A stretch of DNA of 10,046 nt from Terriglobia bacterium (GTDB lineage Bacteria; Acidobacteriota; Terriglobia; UBA7540), in the NCBI GenBank assembly GCA_020072905.1, contig JAIQGB010000211.1, forward strand, positions 1-10,046. Direction: 5' to 3'. The translations under genes were made by a program, and so were the position numbers. Below the pieces are notes generated by a model. It did no database searches and was not told where the DNA came from. It worked only from the letters and a program-made list of their open reading frames with translations. Positions 1 to 7,644 of this stretch are shown here, piece after piece; positions within the stretch are counted from its first letter, which is position 1; every line of letters begins with the position of its first letter.

Positions 1-1
1 C

Positions 2-295
2 AATACGCCCTGGTACAACCTAACTCTCGGTCTGGCCATGCTGATTGGGCGTTTCGGGTTCATTTTGCCGGTCCTGGCCGTCGCCGGCAGCCTAGCCGCC
101 AAAAAGAAAGTGCCCACCACGAGCGGCACACTCCCCACTCATGGCGTGCTTTTTGTAGGCCTCTTGGTGGGGGTCATCATTGTCATCGGCGCTCTGACGT
201 TCTTCCCGGCGCTGGCCCTGGGTCCCCTAGTCGAGCACTTGGTCATGCATGAGGGGAAACCATTTTCCTCGCTGCTGTTTTCTTTCTGGAGCTAA
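2..295 (+). CDS. kdpA: KdpA, potassium-binding subunit of the KdpFABC K+ pump (3' end only)
   Basis: KdpA is the integral inner-membrane subunit that carries the K+ selectivity filter of the KdpFABC complex. Only the last 97 codons are here; the gene enters from the left edge in the frame starting at base 2. The visible residues follow the KdpA C-terminus closely: NTPWYNLTLG, then a GRFGFILPVLAVAGSLA helix, the SGTLPTHGVLFVGLL block, and a last hydrophobic helix ending FPALALGPLVEHL. The selectivity-filter loops lie upstream of the window. After the usual GPxxEHL end there is a short extra tail (about 17 residues) finishing FSFWS. The stop TAA is 3 nt before the kdpB start, and the kdpB ribosome-binding GGAG (288-291) lies inside this gene, so translation is probably coupled. 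The identification is secure from order and sequence. Confidence 0.96.
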   Translation, partial: NTPWYNLTLGLAMLIGRFGFILPVLAVAGSLAAKKKVPTTSGTLPTHGVLFVGLLVGVIIVIGALTFFPALALGPLVEHLVMHEGKPFSSLLFSFWS

Positions 296-298
296 TTA

Positions 299-2410
299 AT
301 GGCAACCACGACAGTGACTCCGCCGATCGACGATTTGACGACGCTCATCCCGAAGAAACTGGTCCGGGCGCGTCCTTTGTTCGATACCGAGCTGGTGGGG
401 CGCGCCGTGAAGGACTCGTTCGTAAAGCTGCATCCTGTCACCCTCCTGAAAAATCCCGTGATTTTTGTGGTCGAAGTGGGCGCGGCCTTAACCACGCTTT
501 TTCTGCTTCGTGACGCGTTCACCGGAGCCCACGGCTTGGGATTCCAGGTACAGATCGCTCTGTGGCTCTGGTTCACGGTGATGTTCGCCAACTTTGCCGA
601 GGCGATGGCGGAGGCCCGTGGCAAAGCGCAGGCCGACACCCTGCGCAAAACGAAGTCGGACTCGATGGCCAAGCGAATCACCTCGGGAAGCAAGCTCGAG
701 ATCATCCCTGCTTCCAAGCTCCGGGCGGGGGACGTCGTGATCTGTGAGGCCAGTGACATCATTCCCGGCGATGGCGACGTCATCGAGGGGATCGCGACCG
801 TGGATGAGTCCGTCATCACCGGCGAGAGCGCGCCCGTGATCCGCGAATCGGGCGGAGACCGCAGTGCCGTGACCGGTGGAACGAAGGTGTTGTCGGACCA
901 GATCAGGATCCGCATCACCTCCAATCCCGGCGAAACATTTCTGGACCGGATGATTGCGCTGGTGGAAGGCGCCGAGCGCCAGAAGACGCCGAACGAGATC
1001 GCCCTGAATATTCTGATCGCCGGGATGACCCTCATCTTCCTGCTGGCGGTCGTCACTTTGCAGCCCTTTGCGGTGTATAGCGTCGCCTCCGTCGCGGCGG
1101 GAACTGTGCCCAGCGTCGCGGTGTTTGTTTCGCTGCTGGTGTGCCTGATCCCGACAACCATCGGTGGGCTGCTTTCGGCCATTGGCATCGCCGGCATGGA
1201 CCGCGTCATGCAACACAACGTCCTGGCCATGAGTGGGAAAGCTGTCGAAGCCTCGGGCGATGTCGATACCCTTTTGTTGGATAAGACGGGCACCATCACG
1301 CTGGGGAACCGGCAGGCGGTGGAGTTTATCCCGGCCGAGGGTGTCTCGGAGTCGGAGCTGGCCGATGCGGCTCAGCTCTCCAGCCTGGCGGATGAGACTC
1401 CCGAGGGGCGATCGATTGTGGTGCTGGCCAAACAGAAATACAGCCTGCGGGGGCGGGAGGTCTCTGAACATGAAGCGCGGTTCATCCCTTTTACCGCTCA
1501 TACGCGCATGAGCGGCGTCGATCTGGACGGGCGGCAACTGCGCAAAGGCGCCGGTGACGCGATCCTCAGATTCGTTCAGGAGCGAGGCGGAAACGTTCCC
1601 GCCAGTTTCACCGCCATCGTCGATGGCATCGCCCGCACGGGGGGGACGCCGTTGGCGGTGGCTGACGGTCCTCGCTTACTGGGGGTCGTGCACCTGAAAG
1701 ACATCGTGAAGGGAGGCATCAAGGAGCGCATGGCGCAACTGCGCGCCATGGGGATCCGCTCGGTGATGATTACGGGCGACAACCCTCTCACCGCGGCTGC
1801 CATCGCCCACGAAGCGGGCGTGGATGACTTTCTGGCCCAGGCGACGCCGAAGCACAAAATGGATTACATCAAGCGAGAACAGAGCGAAGGTCGGCTGGTG
1901 GCCATGACCGGGGACGGCACGAACGACGCGCCTGCCCTGGCGCAGGCAGACGTGGGCGTAGCCATGAACACCGGCACGATGGCCGCGAAAGAGGCCGGCA
2001 ACATGGTGGATCTGGACAGCAATCCGACCAAGCTGATCGAAATCGTGGCCATTGGCAAGCAGCTGCTCATCACCCGCGGCGCGTTGACAACGTTTTCCAT
2101 TACCAACGATGTGTCCAAGTACTTCGCGATCATTCCCGCGATGTTCGCCACCACCTACCCGGCGCTGGACAAGCTCAACATCATGCGCTTGCACAGTCCC
2201 CAGAGCGCCGTGCTCGCCGCCGTGATCTTCAATGCTCTGATCATCATCGCCCTCGTTCCCTTGGCCCTGCGAGGGGTGCAATACAGGCCGCAGAGTGCCG
2301 CCGGAATGTTGCGCCGCAACCTCTGGATCTACGGATTGGGTGGATTCATTGCGCCCTTTCCCTGTATCTGGCTGATCGACCGCCTGCTGGCGGTGCTGCA
2401 CCTGGCCTAA
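299..2410 (+). CDS. kdpB: KdpB, ATPase (P1A-type) subunit of the K+ pump
   Basis: KdpB hydrolyses ATP through an aspartyl-phosphate intermediate and powers K+ uptake by KdpFABC in the inner membrane. It has 703 residues, slightly more than the usual ~680, owing to a longer polar N-terminus. Motifs are all present and in order: actuator-domain TGES at residues 174-177, LIPTTIGG in the membrane at 283-290, the phosphorylation site DKTGT with Asp328, and the hinge TGDGTNDAPAL at 537-547 with Asp539 and Asp543. The actuator Ser177 matches the E. coli Ser162 known to be phosphorylated for inhibition. Hydrophobic helices lie near 53-70, 83-100, 236-254 and 265-297, with a further cluster in the last ~110 residues. 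The C-terminal block LHSPQSA ... RRNLWIYGLGG is typical of KdpB. The ATG start has GGAG 7 nt upstream. It looks intact and functional, and the kdpC ribosome-binding site overlaps its stop. Confidence 0.98.
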   Translation: MATTTVTPPIDDLTTLIPKKLVRARPLFDTELVGRAVKDSFVKLHPVTLLKNPVIFVVEVGAALTTLFLLRDAFTGAHGLGFQVQIALWLWFTVMFANFAEAMAEARGKAQADTLRKTKSDSMAKRITSGSKLEIIPASKLRAGDVVICEASDIIPGDGDVIEGIATVDESVITGESAPVIRESGGDRSAVTGGTKVLSDQIRIRITSNPGETFLDRMIALVEGAERQKTPNEIALNILIAGMTLIFLLAVVTLQPFAVYSVASVAAGTVPSVAVFVSLLVCLIPTTIGGLLSAIGIAGMDRVMQHNVLAMSGKAVEASGDVDTLLLDKTGTITLGNRQAVEFIPAEGVSESELADAAQLSSLADETPEGRSIVVLAKQKYSLRGREVSEHEARFIPFTAHTRMSGVDLDGRQLRKGAGDAILRFVQERGGNVPASFTAIVDGIARTGGTPLAVADGPRLLGVVHLKDIVKGGIKERMAQLRAMGIRSVMITGDNPLTAAAIAHEAGVDDFLAQATPKHKMDYIKREQSEGRLVAMTGDGTNDAPALAQADVGVAMNTGTMAAKEAGNMVDLDSNPTKLIEIVAIGKQLLITRGALTTFSITNDVSKYFAIIPAMFATTYPALDKLNIMRLHSPQSAVLAAVIFNALIIIALVPLALRGVQYRPQSAAGMLRRNLWIYGLGGFIAPFPCIWLIDRLLAVLHLA

Positions 2411-2420
2411 GGAGATTTCC

Positions 2421-2986
2421 ATGTGGCGACAGTTTGCCCCGGCGTTACGAATTGTTCTCACCTTCACGGTTCTGACCGGATTCCTTTACCCGGGTCTGGT
2501 GATCGGATCCCGAGACAAGCCAACGGCAGCCTTGTGGAGGTCAATGGCCAAGTGATCGGCTCGTCCCTGATCGGCCAGAATTTCACAAAGCCCGAATACC
2601 TCCACCCTCGACCTTCCGCGGCCGGTAGCGACGGATACGACGCGAGCGCCTCGACAGGCTCCAATTATGGCCCGACCAATCAGAAGCTGATCGACCGCGT
2701 GAAAGCTTCGGCGGATCAGTTTCGTAAAGAAAACCCTGACTACTCAGGGCCGATCCCTTCAGACCTGGTCACGGCATCGGGCAGCGGCCTTGATCCGGAC
2801 ATCAGTGCAGCGTCGGCCGAGGCCCAGGCGCCTCGAATTGCCAAGGCTAGAGGCATTACGGTGGAGCAGGTACGCCAGCTCATCGCCGGCCAGACCGAAG
2901 GCAGAAGTCTCGGTTTCCTCGGAGAGCCACGGGTGAACGTGCTGGCCCTTAATCTGGATTTAGACCGACAGTTTCCCAAACGCTAA
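2421..2986 (+). CDS. kdpC: KdpC, accessory subunit of the K+ pump, frame-disrupted near its N-terminal helix
   Basis: KdpC is the single-span periplasmic subunit that helps K+ and ATP binding in KdpFABC. AAGGAG (2409-2414) sits 6 nt before ATG 2421. From there one frame reads MWRQFAPALRIVLTFTVLTG then FLYPGLVIG, the expected N-terminal helix, up to base 2507. That frame stops early at TGA 2553-2555. The rest of the protein, from PRQANGSL through SLIGQNFT, the PxxLVTASGSGLDPDIS block and PRIAKARGITVEQVRQLI to NLDLDRQ, is in another frame from base 2510 to TAA 2984-2986. Compared with E. coli KdpC, about six residues (ending in Phe before Pro) are missing at the join, so a 16-nt deletion at 2505-2510 restores both frame and length. 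A reading from GTG 2423 in the downstream frame gives an open frame but a nonsense N-terminus without the membrane helix. Whether this is a true mutation or a sequence error cannot be told here. Confidence 0.88.
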
Positions 2987-3072
2987 ACGCGAACGACGCC
3001 TGGAGGGAGACACAAAAACTCTCGCGGCTGGAATTGTGTGCGCTCGAGCGGGAACTACGGAAGGAGAAAACG

Positions 3073-4584
3073 ATGAACAGGTTGCTTAACCTGGCGATAC
3101 TTTCTCTCGGGCTTGCTGGTTTCACGCTCTGTGTGTCCCGCACCGGATATTCACAACAGGCTGGACAAGCAGAAGGTTTGCCAGCCGCTGCGGACCGCGG
3201 CCCGAATGCTCCTCTCACGGAGCGGGAGCTGCAGATGCTGGAGCGCATCGACAAGCTGGAACAACGCCTGGCTGTCCTGGAAGCCAAGCAAAGCGCTGCC
3301 CCCACAGGCGATCTCATCGCTGCCATACCCTCCGCCACGGCCCCAGCGGCGGCGACGACACCGTCACAGCCCACAGGAGCAACTGCCACAAATCCGGCGA
3401 CTCCCGCCCCAGCCCCGGCGAGTGCCAGCCCGGCAAATGCCACCAACGAGAGTTCTGCCCCTGCCAGTCTCCTCGCCGGAACGACGGTCAATTTGAACTT
3501 GGACACATACTATGGCTACAACTTCAACAACCCTATCGGCCGCATAAACCTGCTTCGCGCCTACGATGTCAGCAGCAACAGTTTCAGCCTAAACCAGGCA
3601 AACGTGGTGATCGAGCGCGCGCCCGACGTCCAAGCTGGTCGGCGGTTTGGCGCTCGCTTAGATCTACAGTACGGCCAAGCGACAGAATCGGCTCAGGGCA
3701 ATCCTGCCAATGAATCGCGGCCTCAAGTCTATCGCCCCATCTGGCAAGCCTACGGAACCTATGTGGCGCCAGTCGGCCACGGCCTCACCATGGACTTCGG
3801 GAAATTCGCCAGCAGCCTGGGCTTCGAGACGAACTACACGAAGGACGACCTCAACTATTCGCGGTCCTACTTCTTCACTTTTCTGCCCTTCTACCACTTC
3901 GGGCTGCGCGCCAAGTATCCGATCAATGACAAGCTCACTGTGATGTACCACCTGATGAACGGTGCCCAGCAATCCGAGGACTTCAATGGCTTTAAATCCC
4001 AGCATTTCGCTGCCATCCTCACTCCCGTCAAACCCCTGAGCTGGCAGATCAATTACTACTTCGGTCGCGAGCAGCGCGATGCGGTTCCGCAACTCAATCC
4101 GACATTCCCGAGCCTGCCCACACAACCCGGCCTATCAACCGAGGTCATTCGTCCCACTCCCCAAGGCAGGCTACACATCCTGGACACGTATGCCACCTGG
4201 AACGTCACCAGCAAGGTAACCTTGGGTGCTGAAGCGGACTACGTGATTAACCGCGTCCAGGAGTCTTCCTCGCCAGTCCGAGTTACCGGCGGAGCTGGGT
4301 ATGCACGGTATCAGTTCACTGCTAAGTTCGCGCTGGCGGGGCGAGGCGAGTACCTGTCCGACCGGGGCGGTTTTTTCAGCGGCACAACCCAAGCGCTCAA
4401 GGAGACAACCCTCACCGCGGACTACGCGGTCGCGGATGGCTTCTTGGTCCGTGGTGAATGGAGGCGGGATTTCTCGAACCAGCCCTTCTTTCTCACCCAG
4501 AGCCCGGGCGTCCTCAAGCAGGAGCAAAACACCGCCACGCTGGGTCTCATCTGGTGGTTTGGTGGCAAGCAAGGTTCCTGGTAG
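3073..4584 (+). CDS. outer-membrane beta-barrel protein, BBP2/OmpL-like porin
   Basis: Probable outer-membrane channel or barrel of 503 residues. ATG 3073 is chosen because GGAG (3063-3066) lies just upstream and it starts a clean signal peptide (residues 1-27, MNRLLNLAILSLGLAG core, likely cut near GYS-QQ); an in-frame ATG at 3034 would put a charged stretch ahead of it. Residues 48-73 form a short coiled coil (LTERELQMLERIDKLEQRL), as in trimeric periplasmic anchors. Residues 75-132 are an Ala/Pro/Thr-rich linker. From 137 to the end, alternating aromatic strands (NLNLDTYYGYNFNNP, SNSFSLNQANVVIER, RFGARLDLQYG) resemble the putative beta-barrel porin-2 family, and the chain ends in an aromatic residue (Trp), as barrels do. 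It follows kdpC by 86 nt in the same direction, so it may feed K+ or serve osmotic adaptation. That role is inference; the family call is from recall. Confidence 0.8.
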   Translation: MNRLLNLAILSLGLAGFTLCVSRTGYSQQAGQAEGLPAAADRGPNAPLTERELQMLERIDKLEQRLAVLEAKQSAAPTGDLIAAIPSATAPAAATTPSQPTGATATNPATPAPAPASASPANATNESSAPASLLAGTTVNLNLDTYYGYNFNNPIGRINLLRAYDVSSNSFSLNQANVVIERAPDVQAGRRFGARLDLQYGQATESAQGNPANESRPQVYRPIWQAYGTYVAPVGHGLTMDFGKFASSLGFETNYTKDDLNYSRSYFFTFLPFYHFGLRAKYPINDKLTVMYHLMNGAQQSEDFNGFKSQHFAAILTPVKPLSWQINYYFGREQRDAVPQLNPTFPSLPTQPGLSTEVIRPTPQGRLHILDTYATWNVTSKVTLGAEADYVINRVQESSSPVRVTGGAGYARYQFTAKFALAGRGEYLSDRGGFFSGTTQALKETTLTADYAVADGFLVRGEWRRDFSNQPFFLTQSPGVLKQEQNTATLGLIWWFGGKQGSW

Positions 4585-4594
4585 CCCCTGCGGA

Positions 4595-4614
4595 TGGGGC
4601 CGACGACGGCCCCA
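4595..4614 (+). other. GC hairpin between the porin and kdpD-like genes
   Basis: TGGGGCC and GGCCCCA form a 7-bp stem around the loop GACGAC, 11 nt after the porin stop codon. There is no T-run after it, so it is not a convincing intrinsic terminator. It could be a partial attenuator or an mRNA 3'-end stabiliser that lowers expression of the kdpD-like genes relative to the pump genes. Confidence 0.35.
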
Positions 4615-4632
4615 CCGCCCCCCATGCTGCCC

Positions 4633-4662
4633 TTCCCAATGTCTCGCTTCCTCTGTCATACT
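4633..4662 (+). promoter_or_regulatory. possible promoter for the kdpD-like pair
   Basis: TTCCCA (4633-4638) and CATACT (4657-4662) each match 4 of 6 positions of the sigma-70 -35 and -10 boxes, 18 nt apart. Transcription would begin about 13 nt before ATG 4683. The match is modest and could be chance; it would allow the sensor genes to be expressed separately from the pump genes. Confidence 0.28.
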
Positions 4663-4682
4663 ATCGAGCGAGTACAGCCATC

Positions 4683-5804
4683 ATGTCCGGCCAGTTCACC
4701 CGCCCTGATCCAGATCGCCTTCTCCGCCAAGTCGAGGCCGAGGAAGAGCACCAACGGCGCGGCCGGCTGAAGGTCTTTCTCGGCTACGCCGGAGGGGTAG
4801 GAAAATCCTTCCGAATGCTCGACGAAGGGCGGCGGCGACGCGAGCGAGGGGAGGATGTCGTCGTGGGTGCAGTCCAGCCGAATCCTCCACCGGAAGTTGA
4901 GGCTCTGCTCCGCAGCATGGAAATCATCCCACTCCGGACGGTCGCCGGCATGCCCGTGATGAACGTCGAAGCGATTCTTAGTCGCCACCCGCAGGTTTGT
5001 CTCGTGGACAGCCTCGCGTACGACAACCCTCCGGGCAGCGCTAACCCTAAGCGCTGGCAGGATGCCGAACAACTACTGGAGGCCGGCATCTCCGTGATTG
5101 CGACGGTCAACTTACAGTACATTGAAGAGCAGCAGGAAAAGGTTGAGCGGATCACCGGCAAGCGCGTCGCCGAGGCGGTCCCCCAGAGCTTCCTGAGCAC
5201 GGCCCATGAGATCGAAGTGGTCGATGCACCGCCCGAAATGGCGCTGCAACGCTCCGGCGATGCCGCCCCGTCCCGCGAAGGTTCCGGAACTCGGGAACAT
5301 CAGCTTTCGGAATTGCGTGAGATCGCGCTGCTCCTTGCGGCCGAGATTGTTGACCATCAGCTCGAGGGATACCTGCGACGCCAGGGCATCGAGCAACTCT
5401 GGGGCGTGCATGAGCGCATCCTCGTGTGGATTACCCCGCACCTGAACGTGACGGCGGCGGTCGCCATGATCGCGAGCGGCCGGCGCAATGCCGAACGGTT
5501 CCATGGCGAGTTTTATGTGGCATACCTCGACCAGCCGGACCTTGCCCCGACCGAGAGGGCGGCGCTGGATGAGATTCGTGGTTACGCGCGCGACGCCGGG
5601 GCCCACGTCGAGGGCCTCGATGGCGAAGATGAGGTGGACGCCGTCATGGACTTCGCTCGGGCGCACGGGATCACCCAGATCTTCGCCGGACACACCACGC
5701 AGGAAGGGCTGTGGGAGCACGTGCTGGGGAGTCCCCTCGACCGCCTGATTCGGGCCGCCGAGGGCATCGATGTGCGGGTGTTCCCACAATCACCAAGACA
5801 ATGA
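4683..5804 (+). CDS. kdpD: KdpD-like sensor input protein, copy 1 (KdpD domain + USP domain, no kinase, altered Walker B)
   Basis: This 373-residue protein matches only the N-terminal cytoplasmic half of KdpD. ATG 4683 is chosen because it gives the classic KdpD opening MSxxFTRPDPDxLL; no strong ribosome-binding site precedes it. Residues 24-185 are the KdpD ATP-binding domain: Walker A GYAGGVGKS (34-42), and a Walker B region VCLVDSLAYDN where the family normally has LVDELAHTN, so the acidic Glu and the His are replaced by Ser110 and Tyr113. The PGSxxPKRWQD and LLEAGI blocks are kept, but TVNLQYIEEQ replaces the usual TVNVQHLESL. Residues ~245-370 form a USP-like domain (ERILVWITPHLN ... DFARAHGITQIFAGH). 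There are no transmembrane helices, no dimerisation His and no ATPase domain of a histidine kinase. It overlaps the next gene by ATGA. It is probably a regulatory module with weakened ATPase activity; function is inferred. Confidence 0.85.
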   Translation: MSGQFTRPDPDRLLRQVEAEEEHQRRGRLKVFLGYAGGVGKSFRMLDEGRRRRERGEDVVVGAVQPNPPPEVEALLRSMEIIPLRTVAGMPVMNVEAILSRHPQVCLVDSLAYDNPPGSANPKRWQDAEQLLEAGISVIATVNLQYIEEQQEKVERITGKRVAEAVPQSFLSTAHEIEVVDAPPEMALQRSGDAAPSREGSGTREHQLSELREIALLLAAEIVDHQLEGYLRRQGIEQLWGVHERILVWITPHLNVTAAVAMIASGRRNAERFHGEFYVAYLDQPDLAPTERAALDEIRGYARDAGAHVEGLDGEDEVDAVMDFARAHGITQIFAGHTTQEGLWEHVLGSPLDRLIRAAEGIDVRVFPQSPRQ

Positions 5805-7012
5805 CGGAGCAGAGTCCTCGCGGACGCCTCAAGATATACCTCGGTTATGCCGCGGGCGTCGGCAAGACCTTTATGATGCTGGACGACGCCCATAAACTGA
5901 AGCAACTCGGCGTCGACGTCGTCATCGGCTACTTCGAACCGCACGCGCGCAAAGACACCATCACCAAGGCCGAGGGCCTCGAAGCCGTGCCGCGACACCA
6001 AGTCCCTTACCGGGGAGCCACCTTCGAAGAGATGGACACGGCTGCGGTGCTGCGGCGTCATCCCCGGGTTTGTCTTGTGGACGAGCTCGCCCACACGAAT
6101 GTTCCGGGCTCGGAGCGAGCCAAGCGGTGGGAAGACGTTCAGGTTCTGCTCGACGCAGGAATCGACGTCGTGACGACGCTGAACGTGCAACACCTCGAGA
6201 GCCTCAACGATCAAGTGAGGGATTTTTCCGGCGTCCGCGTGCGGGAGACCCTTCCCGACTGGGTCGTCAAGCAGGCCGACGAGGTCGTCATGGTCGATCT
6301 GCCCCCGGAGGCGCTGTTGAATCGGCTGAGGCGTGGCGCGGTCTATTCATCGGAGAAAGCAAGCCAGGCCCTGCAAAACTTCTTCAAAGAGTCGACGCTC
6401 GTCGCGCTTCGGGAACTCACACTCCGCCAGGCCGCGCACGAGGTGGATTCACGACAGGCGGCGCAGGAGAAGACGGAGAGCTCGCCCCCGGTTCCAGTGG
6501 CCCAGGGCACGGTGCCCTCACTCTCCGCCAGCGAGAAGCCTGACCGAATCCTAATCCACGTCACAGCCGATCCCGCCACCGCGGCCCTGGTTCGGCGCGG
6601 CCGGCGGGTGGCGGATTTCCTCCGGGCCGAGTGCTTTGCGGTCTTCATAAGCAAGGACCCGGACTTGCGCAGCTTGCTGCCCGCCGAGGGCGAAGCCGTC
6701 GAGAGACACTTGAACTTCGCGCGCAACCTGCGCATCGAGACCCGGCTTCTGCAAGGCAAGGAAGTCGCCAGCACTCTGGTCGATTTTGCGCGCCTGCACG
6801 GCATCACCCAGATTTTCTTGTTGCGCCCCCAGCGGGGTGGTTGGTCCAGGGTTATCGGCCGAAATCTGGTCCAGCAAGTCGTCAGGCTGGCCAGAGACAT
6901 GCAAGTCACGATTGTTGCTGAGCACCGCCGCTACGGTATGCGCGACCAAACCCTCAACAAAATGCCGCAACACCCTCGGTCCATCCCCGACCGGCACACG
7001 CCGCCGGCGTGA
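5801..7012 (+). CDS. kdpD: KdpD-like sensor input protein, copy 2 (KdpD domain + USP domain, no kinase)
   Basis: A 403-residue protein again equal to the N-terminal input half of KdpD. The ATG at 5801 overlaps the stop of copy 1 (ATGA), showing translational coupling. Residues 8-205 are a KdpD domain with intact motifs: Walker A GYAAGVGKT (15-23), Walker B CLVDELAHTN (91-100), then NVPGSxRxKRWED and TTLNVQHLESLND (125-137). LRELTLR at 203-209 is the usual link. A Gln/Ser/Pro-rich spacer (about 217-245) leads to a USP-like domain from DRILIHVTAD (248-257) to IVAEHRR (371-377), including FARLHGITQIFL. The C-terminal tail is short and polar; there is no membrane part and no kinase core. Short KdpD proteins of this type are known from cyanobacteria and Deinococcus. 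The partner kinase and KdpE are not in the window. It ends 28 nt from a convergent regulator gene. Confidence 0.87.
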   Translation: MTEQSPRGRLKIYLGYAAGVGKTFMMLDDAHKLKQLGVDVVIGYFEPHARKDTITKAEGLEAVPRHQVPYRGATFEEMDTAAVLRRHPRVCLVDELAHTNVPGSERAKRWEDVQVLLDAGIDVVTTLNVQHLESLNDQVRDFSGVRVRETLPDWVVKQADEVVMVDLPPEALLNRLRRGAVYSSEKASQALQNFFKESTLVALRELTLRQAAHEVDSRQAAQEKTESSPPVPVAQGTVPSLSASEKPDRILIHVTADPATAALVRRGRRVADFLRAECFAVFISKDPDLRSLLPAEGEAVERHLNFARNLRIETRLLQGKEVASTLVDFARLHGITQIFLLRPQRGGWSRVIGRNLVQQVVRLARDMQVTIVAEHRRYGMRDQTLNKMPQHPRSIPDRHTPPA

Positions 7013-7040
7013 GAGGTCCGCCGTCATGCCGGACGCAGGC

Positions 7041-7532
7041 CTACAATCCGGGAGGGGGGAAGGTGTGGGTGGCGGGGCTTACCAGACCCTTGGCTTCGCG
7101 GCGGCTTTCGCCGGAAGACATCAGCGAACTGAGCAGGAGGTCAAGCGTGTCGAGCAGGCGTGTGTTGCCGTTCTGAATCACATAATTCGCCATGCGGAGC
7201 AACTGGAGTTGCCGGGGCGTGTAGCCTTCCGTGCCAGGCGGCGGGGCGTGTCTTTTGTTCCTCCGGCTGCGTATCAGGTCCATGATGCAATTGCCCGACA
7301 GGGTCACCACGCATTGATGGAGAGAAGAAGCCGCGGAGCCTTCGCGAAAGAGCTCGGCGAGCGGCACACCCAGGGCATCGGCGATTTTGCGCAGGGTCTT
7401 GGGGCGCGGCTCGAGCCGCCGGTTTTCGATGCGCGAGAGATACGAACTCGCAATCCCCGACCGGCGGCTCAATTCACTCTGGCTGAGGTTCTTCTGCGTA
7501 CGCGCCTGAAGAATGCGGGTGCCGATGTTCAT
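7041..7532 (-). CDS. XRE-family HTH transcriptional regulator
   Basis: A 163-residue DNA-binding protein. Residues 2-65 are a typical Cro/C1 helix-turn-helix: IGTRILQARTQKNLSQSELS RRSGIASSYLSRIENRRLEP, then TLRKIADALGVPLAELF. The remaining ~95 residues have no domain I recognise; they hold a basic patch (IRSRRNKRHA), a predicted helix (TPRQLQLLRMANYVIQNGNT) and a leucine-rich stretch (LLDTLDLLLSSLM) that could dimerise. Start 7532 is preferred because it has GGAG 6 nt upstream and lies about 25 nt after a predicted transcription start. In-frame ATGs at 7553 and 7598 are alternatives; 7598 has a good AAGGAG but lies upstream of the predicted promoter. The gene converges on the second kdpD-like gene and diverges from the structured non-coding stretch, which suggests autoregulation and control of the divergent transcript (inference). 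Confidence 0.85.
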   Translation of the reverse strand: MNIGTRILQARTQKNLSQSELSRRSGIASSYLSRIENRRLEPRPKTLRKIADALGVPLAELFREGSAASSLHQCVVTLSGNCIMDLIRSRRNKRHAPPPGTEGYTPRQLQLLRMANYVIQNGNTRLLDTLDLLLSSLMSSGESRREAKGLVSPATHTFPPPGL

Positions 7533-7563
7533 AGGACGCTCCGGCCTTTGCATTTCTCCTCGA

Positions 7564-7572
7564 ATCTTAACA
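7564..7572 (-). promoter_or_regulatory. extended -10 promoter for the XRE gene
   Basis: Read on the minus strand, TGTTAAGAT is an extended -10 element (TGn plus TAAGAT, 4 of 6 matches). No good -35 is seen. Start of transcription would be near 7557, giving a leader of about 25 nt with GGAG before ATG 7532. Confidence 0.4.
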
Positions 7573-7625
7573 CATCTGTAAAAAAAAGTGCCTTTCATCC
7601 GCCAGCTCCTTGACATCTCTGTAAA
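7572..7625. repeat. pair of ACA-N2/4-TGT motifs, candidate XRE operators
   Basis: ACATCTGTAAA (7572-7582) and ACATCTCTGTAAA (7613-7625) are near-identical and lie 41 nt apart, close to four helical turns. The first directly abuts the extended -10 of the XRE gene; the second overlaps the TTGACA of the divergent + strand promoter. Each contains an inverted ACA/TGT pair, as expected for a dimeric repressor. The assignment to this regulator is inference from position. Confidence 0.4.
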
Positions 7626-7637
7626 GCGCGCTAAGGT
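7610..7637 (+). promoter_or_regulatory. sigma-70-type promoter for the divergent non-coding transcript
   Basis: A perfect TTGACA (7610-7615) is followed after 16 nt by TAAGGT (7632-7637), which keeps the three most conserved -10 positions (T, A and final T). Transcription would start near 7644, just ahead of the candidate structured RNA. No ORF with a start codon and ribosome-binding site follows within several hundred bases. Confidence 0.5.
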
Positions 7638-7644
7638 GATATCG

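Noticed and set aside
292..1537. Long minus-strand open frames opposite kdpB.
   Set aside because: Shadows of the GC-rich kdpB codons; kdpB has all of its catalytic motifs and no competing signal.
2500..2515. Programmed ribosomal frameshift in kdpC.
   Set aside because: No slippery heptamer, and residues are missing at the join, so a deletion explains it better.
3115..3135. Possible lipoprotein signal (FTLC) in the porin leader.
   Set aside because: Leu at -1 does not fit a lipobox; a type I cleavage near GYS-QQ fits better.
7016..7034. GTCCG/CGGAC stem between the convergent kdpD-like and XRE genes, considered as a bidirectional terminator.
   Set aside because: Only 5 bp with a 9-nt loop and no T-run on either strand.
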